Shown: positions 1-7,935 of the stretch, piece after piece
How the letters are laid out: every line of letters starts with the position of its first letter
Numbering within the stretch: the first letter of the stretch is position 1
Assembly (NCBI GenBank): GCA_002431635.1
Contig: DJGH01000067.1
Span: 18,615 to 32,730 of the forward strand
Direction: 5' to 3'
Origin: Petrotoga sp. UBA5851
GTDB lineage: Bacteria; Thermotogota; Thermotogae; Petrotogales; Petrotogaceae
Length of the DNA stretch: 14,116 bases
Program-made: the position numbers and the translations under genes
Notes under the pieces: generated by a model
The model's input: the letters and a program-made list of their open reading frames with translations, nothing else
Databases searched by the model: none
Told to the model about the DNA's origin: nothing

Positions 1-1
1 T

Positions 2-517
2 TCATATAAAGAAATCAGAAAGCTTCGTCTTCCGATGAATCAGTATATCCCTACTCTGGATATGGTATATGCCGAGCTTGGGGAGGATGTATTTATAAAT
101 GTCGAGATAAAAGATATTGAGGCAGTTGAGACTTCTCTTCAGATAGTAAGAAGTTTTAATGCCGTTGATAGAACTTTATTTTCTTCTTTTATTCCGCAGG
201 CACTTTATAAATTGAGAGAACTTCAGAGTGATGCGTATCTTGGTCTTCTTGTGGATACAAAGGATCAACTGTCCGATATATCAAAAGTAAATGAAAGAGT
301 AGGTCTATACTCTTTGAACGCTCCTTTGGACGGCATAAAATTCTTTGGAATAGAAGCCTTTAAGAACCTTATTGCAAAGGTGAAAGAAGAAGATATAAAA
401 GTTGCTTTATGGCATTTTGATGAGGCTGAATGGGTTGAAAAGATAAAAGGATACTATGACTGCATAATAACCGATGATGTTCAGGCGATAGTAAGTAAGC
501 TTGAAGAACTGTACTGA
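2..517 (+). CDS. Glycerophosphodiester phosphodiesterase family protein, 5' truncated by the window edge
   Basis: C-terminal part of a GDPD/GlpQ-type TIM-barrel hydrolase, a family that cleaves glycerophosphodiesters to glycerol-3-phosphate and an alcohol. The reading frame is open from base 2 and runs upstream of the first ATG (35), and the residues before that ATG already fit the family, so the true start lies outside the window. Family marks are IPTLDMVY (typically IPTLeEvL), then INVEIK matching the family NIEIK strand with its metal-ligand glutamate, then LFSSFIPQAL matching 'SFdpeaL'. The C-terminal LWHFDEAEW...CIITDDVQ matches 'vWtvn...gIITD.P'. The N-terminal catalytic HRG motif is not in the window, so activity cannot be judged. 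The stop lies 12 nt before the next ATG, suggesting co-transcription with the racemase-like gene. Confidence 0.85.
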   Translation, partial: SYKEIRKLRLPMNQYIPTLDMVYAELGEDVFINVEIKDIEAVETSLQIVRSFNAVDRTLFSSFIPQALYKLRELQSDAYLGLLVDTKDQLSDISKVNERVGLYSLNAPLDGIKFFGIEAFKNLIAKVKEEDIKVALWHFDEAEWVEKIKGYYDCIITDDVQAIVSKLEELY

Positions 518-529
518 CCGGGGTGGTTT

Positions 530-1585
530 ATGTATCCAAGACTCAATATACATAAAGAAATTATAGCTAAAAATGCCTATTACTTAACTTCTTTTTGCAG
601 CAGAAACGGTATTTCTGTGGCTGGAGTGACTAAAGTCCTCTGCGGAAGTTTAGAGCTTGCAGAGATCTTTTTAAAAAATGGTGTTAAGATAATAGCTGAT
701 TCGAGAGTAAAAAATCTGGATAAAATAAAATCGAACTTTTCACAGGCATATACTATGCTTATAAGGATTCCCATGATATCCGAACTCAGACAGGCAGTAT
801 CTGTTTCAGATTGTATTCTGGTAAGCGATATCCGTACGCTGACTGTTATATCAGAAATCTCCCGTGCGAACGGAAAAATTCCCGATATAGTTTATATGGT
901 GGATATGGGAGATTTAAGGGAAGGAGTCTGGTTTGAGCAGGCAGTAGAAGAAATCAGAACAGCTTGCAGTATCAGAAATATAAATCTGTCAGGTATAGGT
1001 ACTAACCTAGGATGTTTTGGCGGAGTTCTGCCGACAGTTGAAAATATGAAGAGGCTGGTGGAGATAAAAGAAAAAATAAATGTGAGTACTATTAGAGATA
1101 TCTCAGGAGGAAGTACGGTTACTCTCAAAATGCTTGAAGATGGTGTACTTCCCAAACAAATAACCAACCTTCGAATAGGTGAGGGCATTGTATGTGGTAC
1201 AGATGCTACTGGAGGAAGAAATGTTCCCAATACCCTTCAGGATACAGTATTGCTAGAGGCTGAAATAATAGAGATTAAAGATAAACCATCTTTGCCTTAT
1301 GGCGAGACGGGCTATGATGCGTTTGGTAGGAAGCATGAGTTTATAAACAATGGAATAAGAAAAAAGGCCATACTTGCTATAGGTGAGCAAGACGTTATTT
1401 CTTCAGGAATGACTCCTTTGGATAAAAACATAAAAGTTATGCATTCCAGCAGCGACCATACGATTATTGATGTTACTGACTGTGAGAATAACTATTGCAT
1501 AGGAGATATAATTGGTTTTAGGTTATCTTATGGAGCTCTTCTGCGTGCAAGTACGAGTCCTTATGTTGAAAAAATATACAAATAA
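530..1585 (+). CDS. Alanine/ornithine racemase family PLP-dependent enzyme
   Basis: A 351-residue fold-type III PLP protein of the alanine-racemase N-terminal superfamily, closest by eye to the ornithine-racemase (Orr) group: MYPRLNI start, then VAGVTKVLCG with the presumed Schiff-base lysine at K35, then ADSRVKNLDKIK. Other supporting segments are YMVDMGDLREG, SGIGTNLGCFGG, ISGGSTVTLKML and LRIGEGIVCGTD. Family members interconvert L- and D-amino acids, with ornithine as the best-known substrate of this subgroup. In Clostridia this feeds ornithine fermentation, while in other bacteria D-amino acids serve the cell wall. No ornithine-degradation genes are visible, so the substrate is not established. 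The start ATG has a GGGGTGG ribosome site 3 nt upstream (520-526). The gene follows the phosphodiesterase gene by 12 nt and ends at a strong terminator. Confidence 0.8.
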   Translation: MYPRLNIHKEIIAKNAYYLTSFCSRNGISVAGVTKVLCGSLELAEIFLKNGVKIIADSRVKNLDKIKSNFSQAYTMLIRIPMISELRQAVSVSDCILVSDIRTLTVISEISRANGKIPDIVYMVDMGDLREGVWFEQAVEEIRTACSIRNINLSGIGTNLGCFGGVLPTVENMKRLVEIKEKINVSTIRDISGGSTVTLKMLEDGVLPKQITNLRIGEGIVCGTDATGGRNVPNTLQDTVLLEAEIIEIKDKPSLPYGETGYDAFGRKHEFINNGIRKKAILAIGEQDVISSGMTPLDKNIKVMHSSSDHTIIDVTDCENNYCIGDIIGFRLSYGALLRASTSPYVEKIYK

Positions 1586-1618
1586 AAACTATCCCCTTTC
1601 ATTCATGGGGATAGTTTT
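1585..1618. terminator. Bidirectional intrinsic terminator between convergent operons
   Basis: A perfect 12-bp stem, AAAACTATCCCC (1585-1596) with GGGGATAGTTTT (1607-1618), closes a 10-nt loop. T-runs follow on both strands, so it can end the racemase transcript on + and the rsmE transcript on -. The rsmE stop codon (complement of 1599-1601) lies in the loop, and its last codons form one arm of the stem. Confidence 0.85.
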
Positions 1619-2306
1619 TTAGTAATCGTTCATACTCATAATTTATGGAACTTAACACATAAATAGCTGCCGTTTCAAATCTGAAAACAGTATTTCCCAA
1701 ATTCACTACATAAAAAGAGTGTTCAGAAAAGAATTTTTTTTCATTCTGAGAAAAACCTATATCGGGACCGAAAACTATATTTATTGAATTTAAATTCTTT
1801 TTAAGCTCTTCTTTTAATGAGCCTGTTCCTTGGAAATCAAAAACAAGAGTATTTTTTGAAGGAATATCTTTTATACTTGTAAAGTAAAAATTAGGAAAAT
1901 TACATAAAAAAGATTGTTTCGAGCTTTCTGCGATCAATTTCAGGAATTTTTTTTGATCGTCGTATTTAAAAGTAGATCTTTCACCATTAAAAACTGTTAT
2001 TGAAGTTACCCTGTGTTCCACAGCTTTTTCAATAAGCATTTGCATCCTGTCCCATTTTGAAGCACCAATAAAAAGATTTATTTCCGGAAGAAAGGAATAA
2101 TGTAGATTCTGTACCTTGATTACTTTGAGATCTACCGTTTTCTTGTTGATTTTTATTACAGTACACTCAAAAAGTTTACCTTTTCCATCAGTTACATTGA
2201 TTACTTCATTTTCCTTTATTCTTACAGAGCGCAGGTGTGCAAATTCTTCTTCATTTAGGGAAGCATACTCTCCGTTAAAAGAATCTAGCAAGAAAACATT
2301 AGGCAT
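1599..2306 (-). CDS. rsmE: 16S rRNA (uracil1498-N3)-methyltransferase RsmE
   Basis: SPOUT-class (trefoil-knot) methyltransferase that N3-methylates U1498 of 16S rRNA using SAM. Its 235 residues are normal for the family. An N-terminal PUA-like part (HLRSVRIKENE, about 24-34, and VTDGKGKLFECTV) is followed by the typical ASKWDRMQMLIEKAVEHRV (82-100) and GERS (108-111). Next come AESSKQS (126-132), the knot segment FGPDIGFSQNE (179-189) and LGNTVFRFETA (203-213). The knot motif normally reads GPEGGF; here it is GPDIGF, so the second glycine is shifted or replaced. The gene is last in the - strand operon, 4 nt after serS. Its weak ribosome site (AGGA) overlaps the end of serS, suggesting translational coupling. 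The 3' end is embedded in the terminator hairpin. Confidence 0.92.
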   Translation of the reverse strand: MPNVFLLDSFNGEYASLNEEEFAHLRSVRIKENEVINVTDGKGKLFECTVIKINKKTVDLKVIKVQNLHYSFLPEINLFIGASKWDRMQMLIEKAVEHRVTSITVFNGERSTFKYDDQKKFLKLIAESSKQSFLCNFPNFYFTSIKDIPSKNTLVFDFQGTGSLKEELKKNLNSINIVFGPDIGFSQNEKKFFSEHSFYVVNLGNTVFRFETAAIYVLSSINYEYERLLKNYPHE

Positions 2307-2310
2307 ATTT

Positions 2311-3585
2311 TTATCCTATATACTCTTTTTTCATATATGGAATAAGAACATCAGGAACTTTGATTTTTCCGTCAGAAGTCTGATAATTTTCAACTATTGC
2401 CACAAGAGTTCGTCCGATAGCAAGACCTGAGCCATTAAGAGTGTGAACGTACTTAAGCTTGTTATCCTTATCCCTGAATCTTATGTTTCCCCTGCGTGCC
2501 TGAAAATCGCCGTCATTAGAACATGAGGATATTTCTTTATAAGCATTATAGCTTGGTAACCATACTTCAATATCGTAAGTTCTGATGGCGCCAAATCCAA
2601 GATCTCCGCTACACAAACGTATGACTCTGTACGGAAGTTCAAGCAGTTTTAAGACTTTTTCGGCATGTGACGTAAGAGTTTCAAGATCATCGGCTGATCT
2701 TTCAGGGATTGTATGCCATACAAGTTCAACTTTATCAAACTGATGCTGACGTATAACTCCTCTTACATCCTTGCCGTAACTTCCCGCCTCGCGTCTGTAA
2801 CATGGAGAATAACCGCAATACTTTGCCGGCAAATCCTTGAGTTCGAGTATCTCGTCTCTGTGCATGCCTACTAATGCCACTTCTGATGTAGGAATGAGAA
2901 AAAGGTCATCTCCTTTTGTGTTATAAAGGTCTTCCTCGAACTTTGGAAGCTGTCCGGTTGCTGTTATGGTTTCTCTTAAGACCATATGAGGAGGCATTAC
3001 TTCAGTATAGCCATGTTCTGATGAGTGAAGATCCATCATGAATGCTCCAAGTGATCTTTCTAATCTGGCAAAATCGCCTTTCATAATTGTAAACCTAGAT
3101 CCTGAGAGTTTGGAACCTCTGTCAAAATCAAGTCCGTTTAGCTCACTACCAATTTCCCAATGAGGTTTTGGTTCAAAATCAAATTTTCTTGGGACACCAA
3201 TTCTTCTGATTTCCGGGTTAAATGTTTCATCCTTTCCAATTGGAGTATCCTCATCGTATATATTGGGAATATAAAGAAGCCTCTGCATGTACTGCTCATC
3301 AAGCTGCTTCAATTGAATTTCTAATTCTTCAGACTGCTGATTAAGCAGTTTTCCGTTTTCAATATTCTGGCGAAGTGCCTCTTCATCACCCTGTGCTTTT
3401 AATCTTGCAACTGCTTTGGAATTTGTATTTTTAAGAGATCTTATATCTTCTACCTTTTTGAGAATATCGCGCCTTTTTTCATCAAGAGTAACAAGCTCAT
3501 CAAGAATCAAGGTTGAAGAATTTCTATTTATAAGGCAGTGTCTTATCTTTTCAATGTTAGTTCTTACAAACTTCATATCAAGCAT
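2311..3585 (-). CDS. serS: Seryl-tRNA synthetase
   Basis: Class II aminoacyl-tRNA synthetase charging tRNA-Ser (and tRNA-Sec if present) in the cytosol. At 424 residues it is full length. The N-terminal MLDMKFVR and the predicted antiparallel coiled-coil arm (about 30-100) bind the long variable arm of tRNA-Ser. The TSE loop (233-235), motif 2 (YRREAGSYGKDVRGVIRQHQ, 263-282), EVWLPSYNAYKEISSCSN (340-357) and motif 3 (LNGSGLAIGRT, 383-393) are all intact. An AGGAGG ribosome site lies 8 nt before the ATG. The gene sits 19 nt after the OstA/LptA-like gene and 4 nt before rsmE, with no T-box leader or separate promoter visible, so it is probably transcribed with the envelope genes upstream. Confidence 0.97.
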   Translation of the reverse strand: MLDMKFVRTNIEKIRHCLINRNSSTLILDELVTLDEKRRDILKKVEDIRSLKNTNSKAVARLKAQGDEEALRQNIENGKLLNQQSEELEIQLKQLDEQYMQRLLYIPNIYDEDTPIGKDETFNPEIRRIGVPRKFDFEPKPHWEIGSELNGLDFDRGSKLSGSRFTIMKGDFARLERSLGAFMMDLHSSEHGYTEVMPPHMVLRETITATGQLPKFEEDLYNTKGDDLFLIPTSEVALVGMHRDEILELKDLPAKYCGYSPCYRREAGSYGKDVRGVIRQHQFDKVELVWHTIPERSADDLETLTSHAEKVLKLLELPYRVIRLCSGDLGFGAIRTYDIEVWLPSYNAYKEISSCSNDGDFQARRGNIRFRDKDNKLKYVHTLNGSGLAIGRTLVAIVENYQTSDGKIKVPDVLIPYMKKEYIG

Positions 3586-3604
3586 AAATAAGTCCTCCTA
3601 AATA

Positions 3605-4228
3605 TTATTTGGTTTCTTTGACTTCCAATGTAAGGTTTATTCCTTCTGCTTTCATTTCATTTGTATCAGTTCTGAAAGTCGCATTCTGTGTTTTAAGGTC
3701 TATTTTTTTCACATCGTTTTTTATCCATACGTTGCCGCTAAGTACAAGAATCTTAGTAGTTTCATTGTAAGAAAAGTTTTTTGCCGAAATCACATAATCT
3801 TCTTTTGATATCTTTACTAACTCATTTGAAGAACCAGTATAATTTTTTTCTTTATTATTAAACTCAAGAACATCGCATAAGATATAAAGGTCTTTTTTAT
3901 CAACTACAATCTTCACAGATACTTTTTTTGAAAGCTGACCCTTTTCGGTACTAAGATCAAACTTAAAAAACTCTGCTGAAGCGTTTAATGTTGATGTTTT
4001 TATAGCTGTTGCCGAACATACCATATCGCGCCAATCATCGTCCAACTGAGTAATAGTGGCTTCTTCTGTCATCATGGTTAGATCTGATTTTTTTATTATA
4101 ACGTTATCTTTTAAAGTATGCTGCTTATCTCCTAAAGTTCCGAATCCGGAGCTGACCGAAATCTGACTTTGAGCAAAAACAATACTTATAGTTACTAAGA
4201 AAACAAAAAACATAGTGATTTTCTTCAT
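3605..4228 (-). CDS. OstA/LptA-like periplasmic protein (probable lipopolysaccharide-transport family)
   Basis: A 207-residue exported protein. The ATG at 4228 is chosen over a TTG 33 nt upstream because it begins a clean signal peptide (MKKITMFFVFLVTISIVFAQ) and forms an ATGA overlap with the preceding stop. The mature part is rich in short beta strands with recurrent OstA-like patterns, such as YVISAKNFSYNETTKILVLS followed by GNVWIK, matching the family's 'a..l.y......l.l.GnV'. In OstA/LptA proteins these strands stack into a beta-jellyroll that carries LPS across the periplasm. No LptB, LptC, LptF/G or LptD gene is in the window, so a role in LPS transport rather than another OstA-like job is inferred. 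Its GGAGGG site lies rather far upstream (about 12-13 nt), so translation probably depends on coupling to the patatin-like gene. Confidence 0.65.
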   Translation of the reverse strand: MKKITMFFVFLVTISIVFAQSQISVSSGFGTLGDKQHTLKDNVIIKKSDLTMMTEEATITQLDDDWRDMVCSATAIKTSTLNASAEFFKFDLSTEKGQLSKKVSVKIVVDKKDLYILCDVLEFNNKEKNYTGSSNELVKISKEDYVISAKNFSYNETTKILVLSGNVWIKNDVKKIDLKTQNATFRTDTNEMKAEGINLTLEVKETK

Positions 4229-5001
4229 AATTCGAGCTTTCCCTCCATATATTTTTGACAAGTTTTCATTCCATCATAAAAGGCTATACTATCCAAAGGA
4301 TCTTTTAATTCATTTTCACAAGTTATTAAGTCATTATCTTTGCTTATGATTCTAAATAATTCTCTTGTACGTGCATAAGAAATTTTTAAAAGAATCTCTG
4401 CAGCATTCATAGCTTTGGGAATAGAACCACCTGCTTCATAAGAAATTATCAGTCCGTCTGGAGAGAGATTATATGGCGAAAGACAGATATATGAAGAAGG
4501 AATCAAAAACATATCAGATACTTCACAAAATTTATAATAAGGAAGTATCGATAATTCAGACAAAAGAACCTGCGAAATCCTGGTTTTCCGGTCAAGTAGG
4601 AAAAAATTTCCTGTTTTTATGTCAAAAACTTCAAAATCAACTCTATGCTTGAGTTTTTCTATGGAGAGAGTACCGAAACGTGAATCAAGATATTTAGAAA
4701 AAGCTGTCTGATTTTTAAGTTCCAGACCAGATGTACCAAGTTTCAAAAGGGTTACTGCCTGTTTATATCTGCTGGAAAAAAGATCTGAATCAATAAGTGG
4801 TTTAATAGGATTATCTTTTTCTTCAATAAATTCTTTTAAATACTTATAAAAATTTTTTCCATGCATGCCGTAAAAAAAGCCTATAAGACTTGAAGCTCCA
4901 CTTACAGTCAGATCTATATTCTTATCCTGCATAAGAATATTACTAAGAGCTCCACTATCCCAAATTATACCCTCAAAAAGACCTCCCATAAAAATATTCA
5001 T
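4225..5001 (-). CDS. Patatin-like protein, apparently degenerate paralogue of the adjacent phospholipase
   Basis: A 258-residue protein that aligns by eye along its length with the patatin just upstream. GGLFEGIIWDSGALSNIL stands where patatins have the oxyanion-hole G-G-G/S-x-R/K-G strand. VSGASSLIG (33-41) occupies the nucleophile elbow, so GxSxG reads G-A-S37-S-L, keeping the serine but losing the second glycine. FGTLSIEKLKHRVDFEVFDI parallels FGxxxIxDxxIxFxxxAxDI. The DG(G/A) motif carrying the catalytic aspartate has no good counterpart (SSYICLSPYN at that position). It therefore looks catalytically impaired or repurposed. The start overlaps the previous stop as ATGA (4998-5001) and has no ribosome site of its own, so translation is coupled. 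Another start five codons in is possible. No signal peptide is seen. The family assignment rests on alignment to the neighbour and is moderate. Confidence 0.6.
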   Translation of the reverse strand: MNIFMGGLFEGIIWDSGALSNILMQDKNIDLTVSGASSLIGFFYGMHGKNFYKYLKEFIEEKDNPIKPLIDSDLFSSRYKQAVTLLKLGTSGLELKNQTAFSKYLDSRFGTLSIEKLKHRVDFEVFDIKTGNFFLLDRKTRISQVLLSELSILPYYKFCEVSDMFLIPSSYICLSPYNLSPDGLIISYEAGGSIPKAMNAAEILLKISYARTRELFRIISKDNDLITCENELKDPLDSIAFYDGMKTCQKYMEGKLEL

Positions 5002-5783
5002 GTTATATCACGGCTATATACTCTTTTAGCCTTCCTGTATATTTCAAAGTACTTATCAAAGTCATACCATTCAACTTCTTCAGAAAAAGTATAAACTTCG
5101 TCTGCTTCATTAAGCTCATTTCTGGTAATTAAAGCTGTTTTAAAAGAATCAATATAATTCATATAATCCATTCCATCAGAGAATAAATCTTTAAAGATGA
5201 CTGGGTTTATGTTATTGGCTATTATATACTCTCCACCCATTTTTCTTGCTAAAAAAACAGGTACTTCAGAAATTGCTCCTCCATCGACCAGCTCCATACC
5301 TCCCAGTCTCATAGGGGAAAAAGCTCCTGGAACGTTTGAAGATGCCATTATAGCATCAATAAGATATCCCTCTGTTATTTCAACCAAATGTTCAGAATTT
5401 ATATCAAAGGCTACTACTCCAAACTTGATCTTACAATCTGAAAAACGTTTTTTACCGTATATCTGTTTTAAAATATCATATACGAGATCATTCTGAACTA
5501 TACCCCTAGAAGAAAGAAGCTTTGTGAAGGAGTTTACTTTTGAGGATAAAGCATTGCTCAGATCAATAAACTTCTGAGAATTTTTTTTTATTATAGCCTC
5601 AAAATCTTTCAGAAACTCATTTTTTGAAGGATTTAAAGCATAAACGCCTCCAATAACTGATCCGGCACTACAGCCTGTGATGATGTCAAATTTTATGTTC
5701 CTTTTTCTGACAAGCTCACTGATGAGGGCAATATGTGCAATTCCTTTTACTCCTCCGCTTCCAAGTGCAAGAGCGTTTATCAT
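4998..5783 (-). CDS. Patatin-like phospholipase
   Basis: A 261-residue bacterial patatin, a serine-aspartate dyad lipid acyl hydrolase of the RssA/YlbK kind. All catalytic elements are visible: the oxyanion-hole loop GSGGVKG (8-14), nucleophile elbow GCSAG (37-41, S39), and DGG (167-169, D167) with ASSNVPGAFSP just before it. There is no signal peptide, so it is probably cytosolic or at the inner face of the membrane. It likely trims phospholipids or lipoprotein/LPS acyl chains, but the substrate cannot be read from sequence. A GGAGG site precedes the ATG. It lies 17 nt after the SLH-protein gene and overlaps the degenerate paralogue by 4 nt. Confidence 0.9.
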   Translation of the reverse strand: MINALALGSGGVKGIAHIALISELVRKRNIKFDIITGCSAGSVIGGVYALNPSKNEFLKDFEAIIKKNSQKFIDLSNALSSKVNSFTKLLSSRGIVQNDLVYDILKQIYGKKRFSDCKIKFGVVAFDINSEHLVEITEGYLIDAIMASSNVPGAFSPMRLGGMELVDGGAISEVPVFLARKMGGEYIIANNINPVIFKDLFSDGMDYMNYIDSFKTALITRNELNEADEVYTFSEEVEWYDFDKYFEIYRKAKRVYSRDIT

Positions 5784-5800
5784 TATTTCCTCCAGTTTAC

Positions 5801-7921
5801 TTACAGAGAAGGACTAAGTAAAAAGTAGGTTATCAGAGCACCTACTGCTACTCCTAGTACTCCCGAAAGGGTCGAAGACCAAAAAATATCTTGATTAGGC
5901 TTTTGTAGTTCTGATATCTGCTTTTCCATCTCTGTAATTTTTGATGAAAGCTCAGAAGATGCTGTAACTTTCTGAACTGATGATTCAATATCTGCTACTT
6001 CCTTTTTTGATGCTTTTTCTGCATTCAGTTCATTGTATTTTGAGTCAAGTGAAAGAACTGTTTTTTTGATATCAGACATATCTGATTGAATTTTAATTAG
6101 ATCAGATGCAAGATCAGAAGAGAGCTCACGTTTTATTTCTGTTTTCATATTGTTGAGATCAGCTGTTCCGGCAATTTCGGTAGCCGCAGAAGAGGCAGCC
6201 TGATTTTTAAGCAGTATATAAGATTTTACTAAAAAATCATAATCTTCTTTTAATTTCTGTATTTCTTTTTTATTAATTTCTGAAACAAGAGAATTGCTCT
6301 GTTTCAAAAGATCAGAATTATATATAAGTTCCAATTTGTTCTGATTCTCATAGACAAGAGAAGAAAGTTCTTCTAACCTTTTTTCATTTTCACCGACTCT
6401 TTTTCCTATAGATGCAACATTTCCAATAGTATTCAGGGTATCTTTATCAAGCTTTATAATTGATGAAAGCGAATTTATCTGAGATTCAACAGAATCTGTT
6501 CTCAATGAAAGCTTTTGAAAGCTTTCATTTTGTATACTCTGAGTTTTTTCTGCCATTTTGAACTTCTCATCATATTCGTTAGCTTTAACAGTGTATATGT
6601 ATAGTTGAGAAAACTTATCAGAGTACATATTAAGATATTCCTGCATAAGTCTTACTTCCTGCTGCAGATTGACAAAATCATTTTTAACAACGTAATCAGT
6701 TATACTGCCAGGCTTAGTTATTTCTGAGTTATTTTTTATATTTTCGAGCATTTGACGAAGTTCTCCGATAAAAGAATTAACATCGGAATTTTTACTCTCT
6801 AATTCAGAAAGTTTTTTTGTAAAATACTCACTTCTGCCGTCATATGTTTCTATAAACGCATTTATGTACTCAACTCTGTTGTTAAGTTTATCATAAAGGG
6901 TTCTGATATCCTTAATATCATCAGCAAGAGCTTGCGTATCCTTTTTAATTATGAGAAGTTGCTTATCGTCCTGTAAAGTGTTTTGAAAAGAGGGAACAGT
7001 TTCTTTTGATTCCAGGTAGACAAGCCGCGAGATAATATCATTAAAACGCTTTTCATATTGATTCTGCCCGGAGTATTCAAGGGCAGCTATGCGATCTCTC
7101 AGATTGCTCAAAGTTGCTTCTGCTGTCTGATTGTAAAACCCTATGTGGCTGTTTACAATATTTCTTAAAGCTACTTTCATTCCTTCCATCTCACTGTCAA
7201 GCCTTTGTTTGGCATAATCATTAAGTTGCTGACGATTTTTTTCCTCATATTGGGCAAAAAGAAAACTTATGGAATCAGTTGTTTTGTCGAGCTTATCCTC
7301 TATTCTCAATAGTTCAGATTGAAAAAGATCGACCTTTTTATTTGACTGTTCTGAAAAAGACATAAGGGTTTTAAGGTAGGCATCGGCTGTCTTTTTTGCG
7401 GTATCGTTTGCAATAGTCGCGGCACTGTCAGAAATTATTTTGAATATAGCGCTATCCGTGTCAAGAGGTCCGTCTACGTTCATAAATTTTTCTAGTGCTT
7501 CTATTCTTGATTTCTGTTGTGCGATATCGCTGTTTAATCCGGAAATTTTTGAATCAATTTTTTTTTCCATAGAAATTATTTTTCCATCATAATTATAAAG
7601 AGTCGTTTCTATATTATTGATACGGTTTTCAAGGCTTTTGATATCAATCTGGGAAATTCTTTTTTCAAAATTATCAAAACTGCTGGAGTATTTTTGGTCA
7701 AGGTAATCTATAAGATTCGCTCCGAAAAAGGCAATATCAAATCTCATAACGTTTGAAGAACCATTGAATCTGCCCTGGCTGTCTAGTTCAAGCAGACCAT
7801 CGGATACCATACGCACAACCTGTGAATAATATGGAGAAGAAGGTTTAAGGTCACGTATGTCTAATGAAAATGATAAAATAGAAATAAAAACAAAAACAAA
7901 AACAAGGGAAAATTTTCTCAT
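5801..7921 (-). CDS. SLH-domain / long coiled-coil / C-terminal membrane-anchor protein (Omp-alpha-like envelope tether)
   Basis: A 706-residue exported protein in four parts. A signal peptide (about 1-20) is followed by one SLH domain (about 22-75, DIRDLKPSSPYY...GLLELDSQGRF...MRFDIAFF). About 600 residues of heptad-rich, mostly helical coiled coil follow (about 80-680, Lys/Glu/Ser/Asn/Gln rich, almost no Cys or Trp). A single hydrophobic helix near the C-terminus (about 684-702) carries a GxxGxxxG glycine-zipper (G687, G690, G694). SLH domains bind wall polymers. Thermotoga Omp-alpha has the same order of parts and is a rod spanning the periplasm with a C-terminal outer-membrane anchor, which is the basis for the suggested role. 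This protein is considerably longer than Omp-alpha. It is not OmpM, which ends in a beta-barrel. A GGAGGT site lies 6 nt before the start, and the gene follows the PEGA gene by 14 nt. Confidence 0.8.
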   Translation of the reverse strand: MRKFSLVFVFVFISILSFSLDIRDLKPSSPYYSQVVRMVSDGLLELDSQGRFNGSSNVMRFDIAFFGANLIDYLDQKYSSSFDNFEKRISQIDIKSLENRINNIETTLYNYDGKIISMEKKIDSKISGLNSDIAQQKSRIEALEKFMNVDGPLDTDSAIFKIISDSAATIANDTAKKTADAYLKTLMSFSEQSNKKVDLFQSELLRIEDKLDKTTDSISFLFAQYEEKNRQQLNDYAKQRLDSEMEGMKVALRNIVNSHIGFYNQTAEATLSNLRDRIAALEYSGQNQYEKRFNDIISRLVYLESKETVPSFQNTLQDDKQLLIIKKDTQALADDIKDIRTLYDKLNNRVEYINAFIETYDGRSEYFTKKLSELESKNSDVNSFIGELRQMLENIKNNSEITKPGSITDYVVKNDFVNLQQEVRLMQEYLNMYSDKFSQLYIYTVKANEYDEKFKMAEKTQSIQNESFQKLSLRTDSVESQINSLSSIIKLDKDTLNTIGNVASIGKRVGENEKRLEELSSLVYENQNKLELIYNSDLLKQSNSLVSEINKKEIQKLKEDYDFLVKSYILLKNQAASSAATEIAGTADLNNMKTEIKRELSSDLASDLIKIQSDMSDIKKTVLSLDSKYNELNAEKASKKEVADIESSVQKVTASSELSSKITEMEKQISELQKPNQDIFWSSTLSGVLGVAVGALITYFLLSPSL

Positions 7922-7935
7922 CTTTTTACCTCCGT

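Noticed and set aside
892..1230. 112-codon ORF on the - strand inside the racemase gene, and similar antisense ORFs at 580-774, 5197-5496, 10253-10450 and 11790-11993
   Set aside because: They are fully inside strong, family-supported genes on the opposite strand, and have no ribosome site or recognisable motif.
4229..4261. TTG start 33 nt upstream for the OstA/LptA-like protein
   Set aside because: It would put 11 residues before a clean signal peptide. The ATG at 4228 overlaps the upstream stop in the same way as the preceding gene pair.
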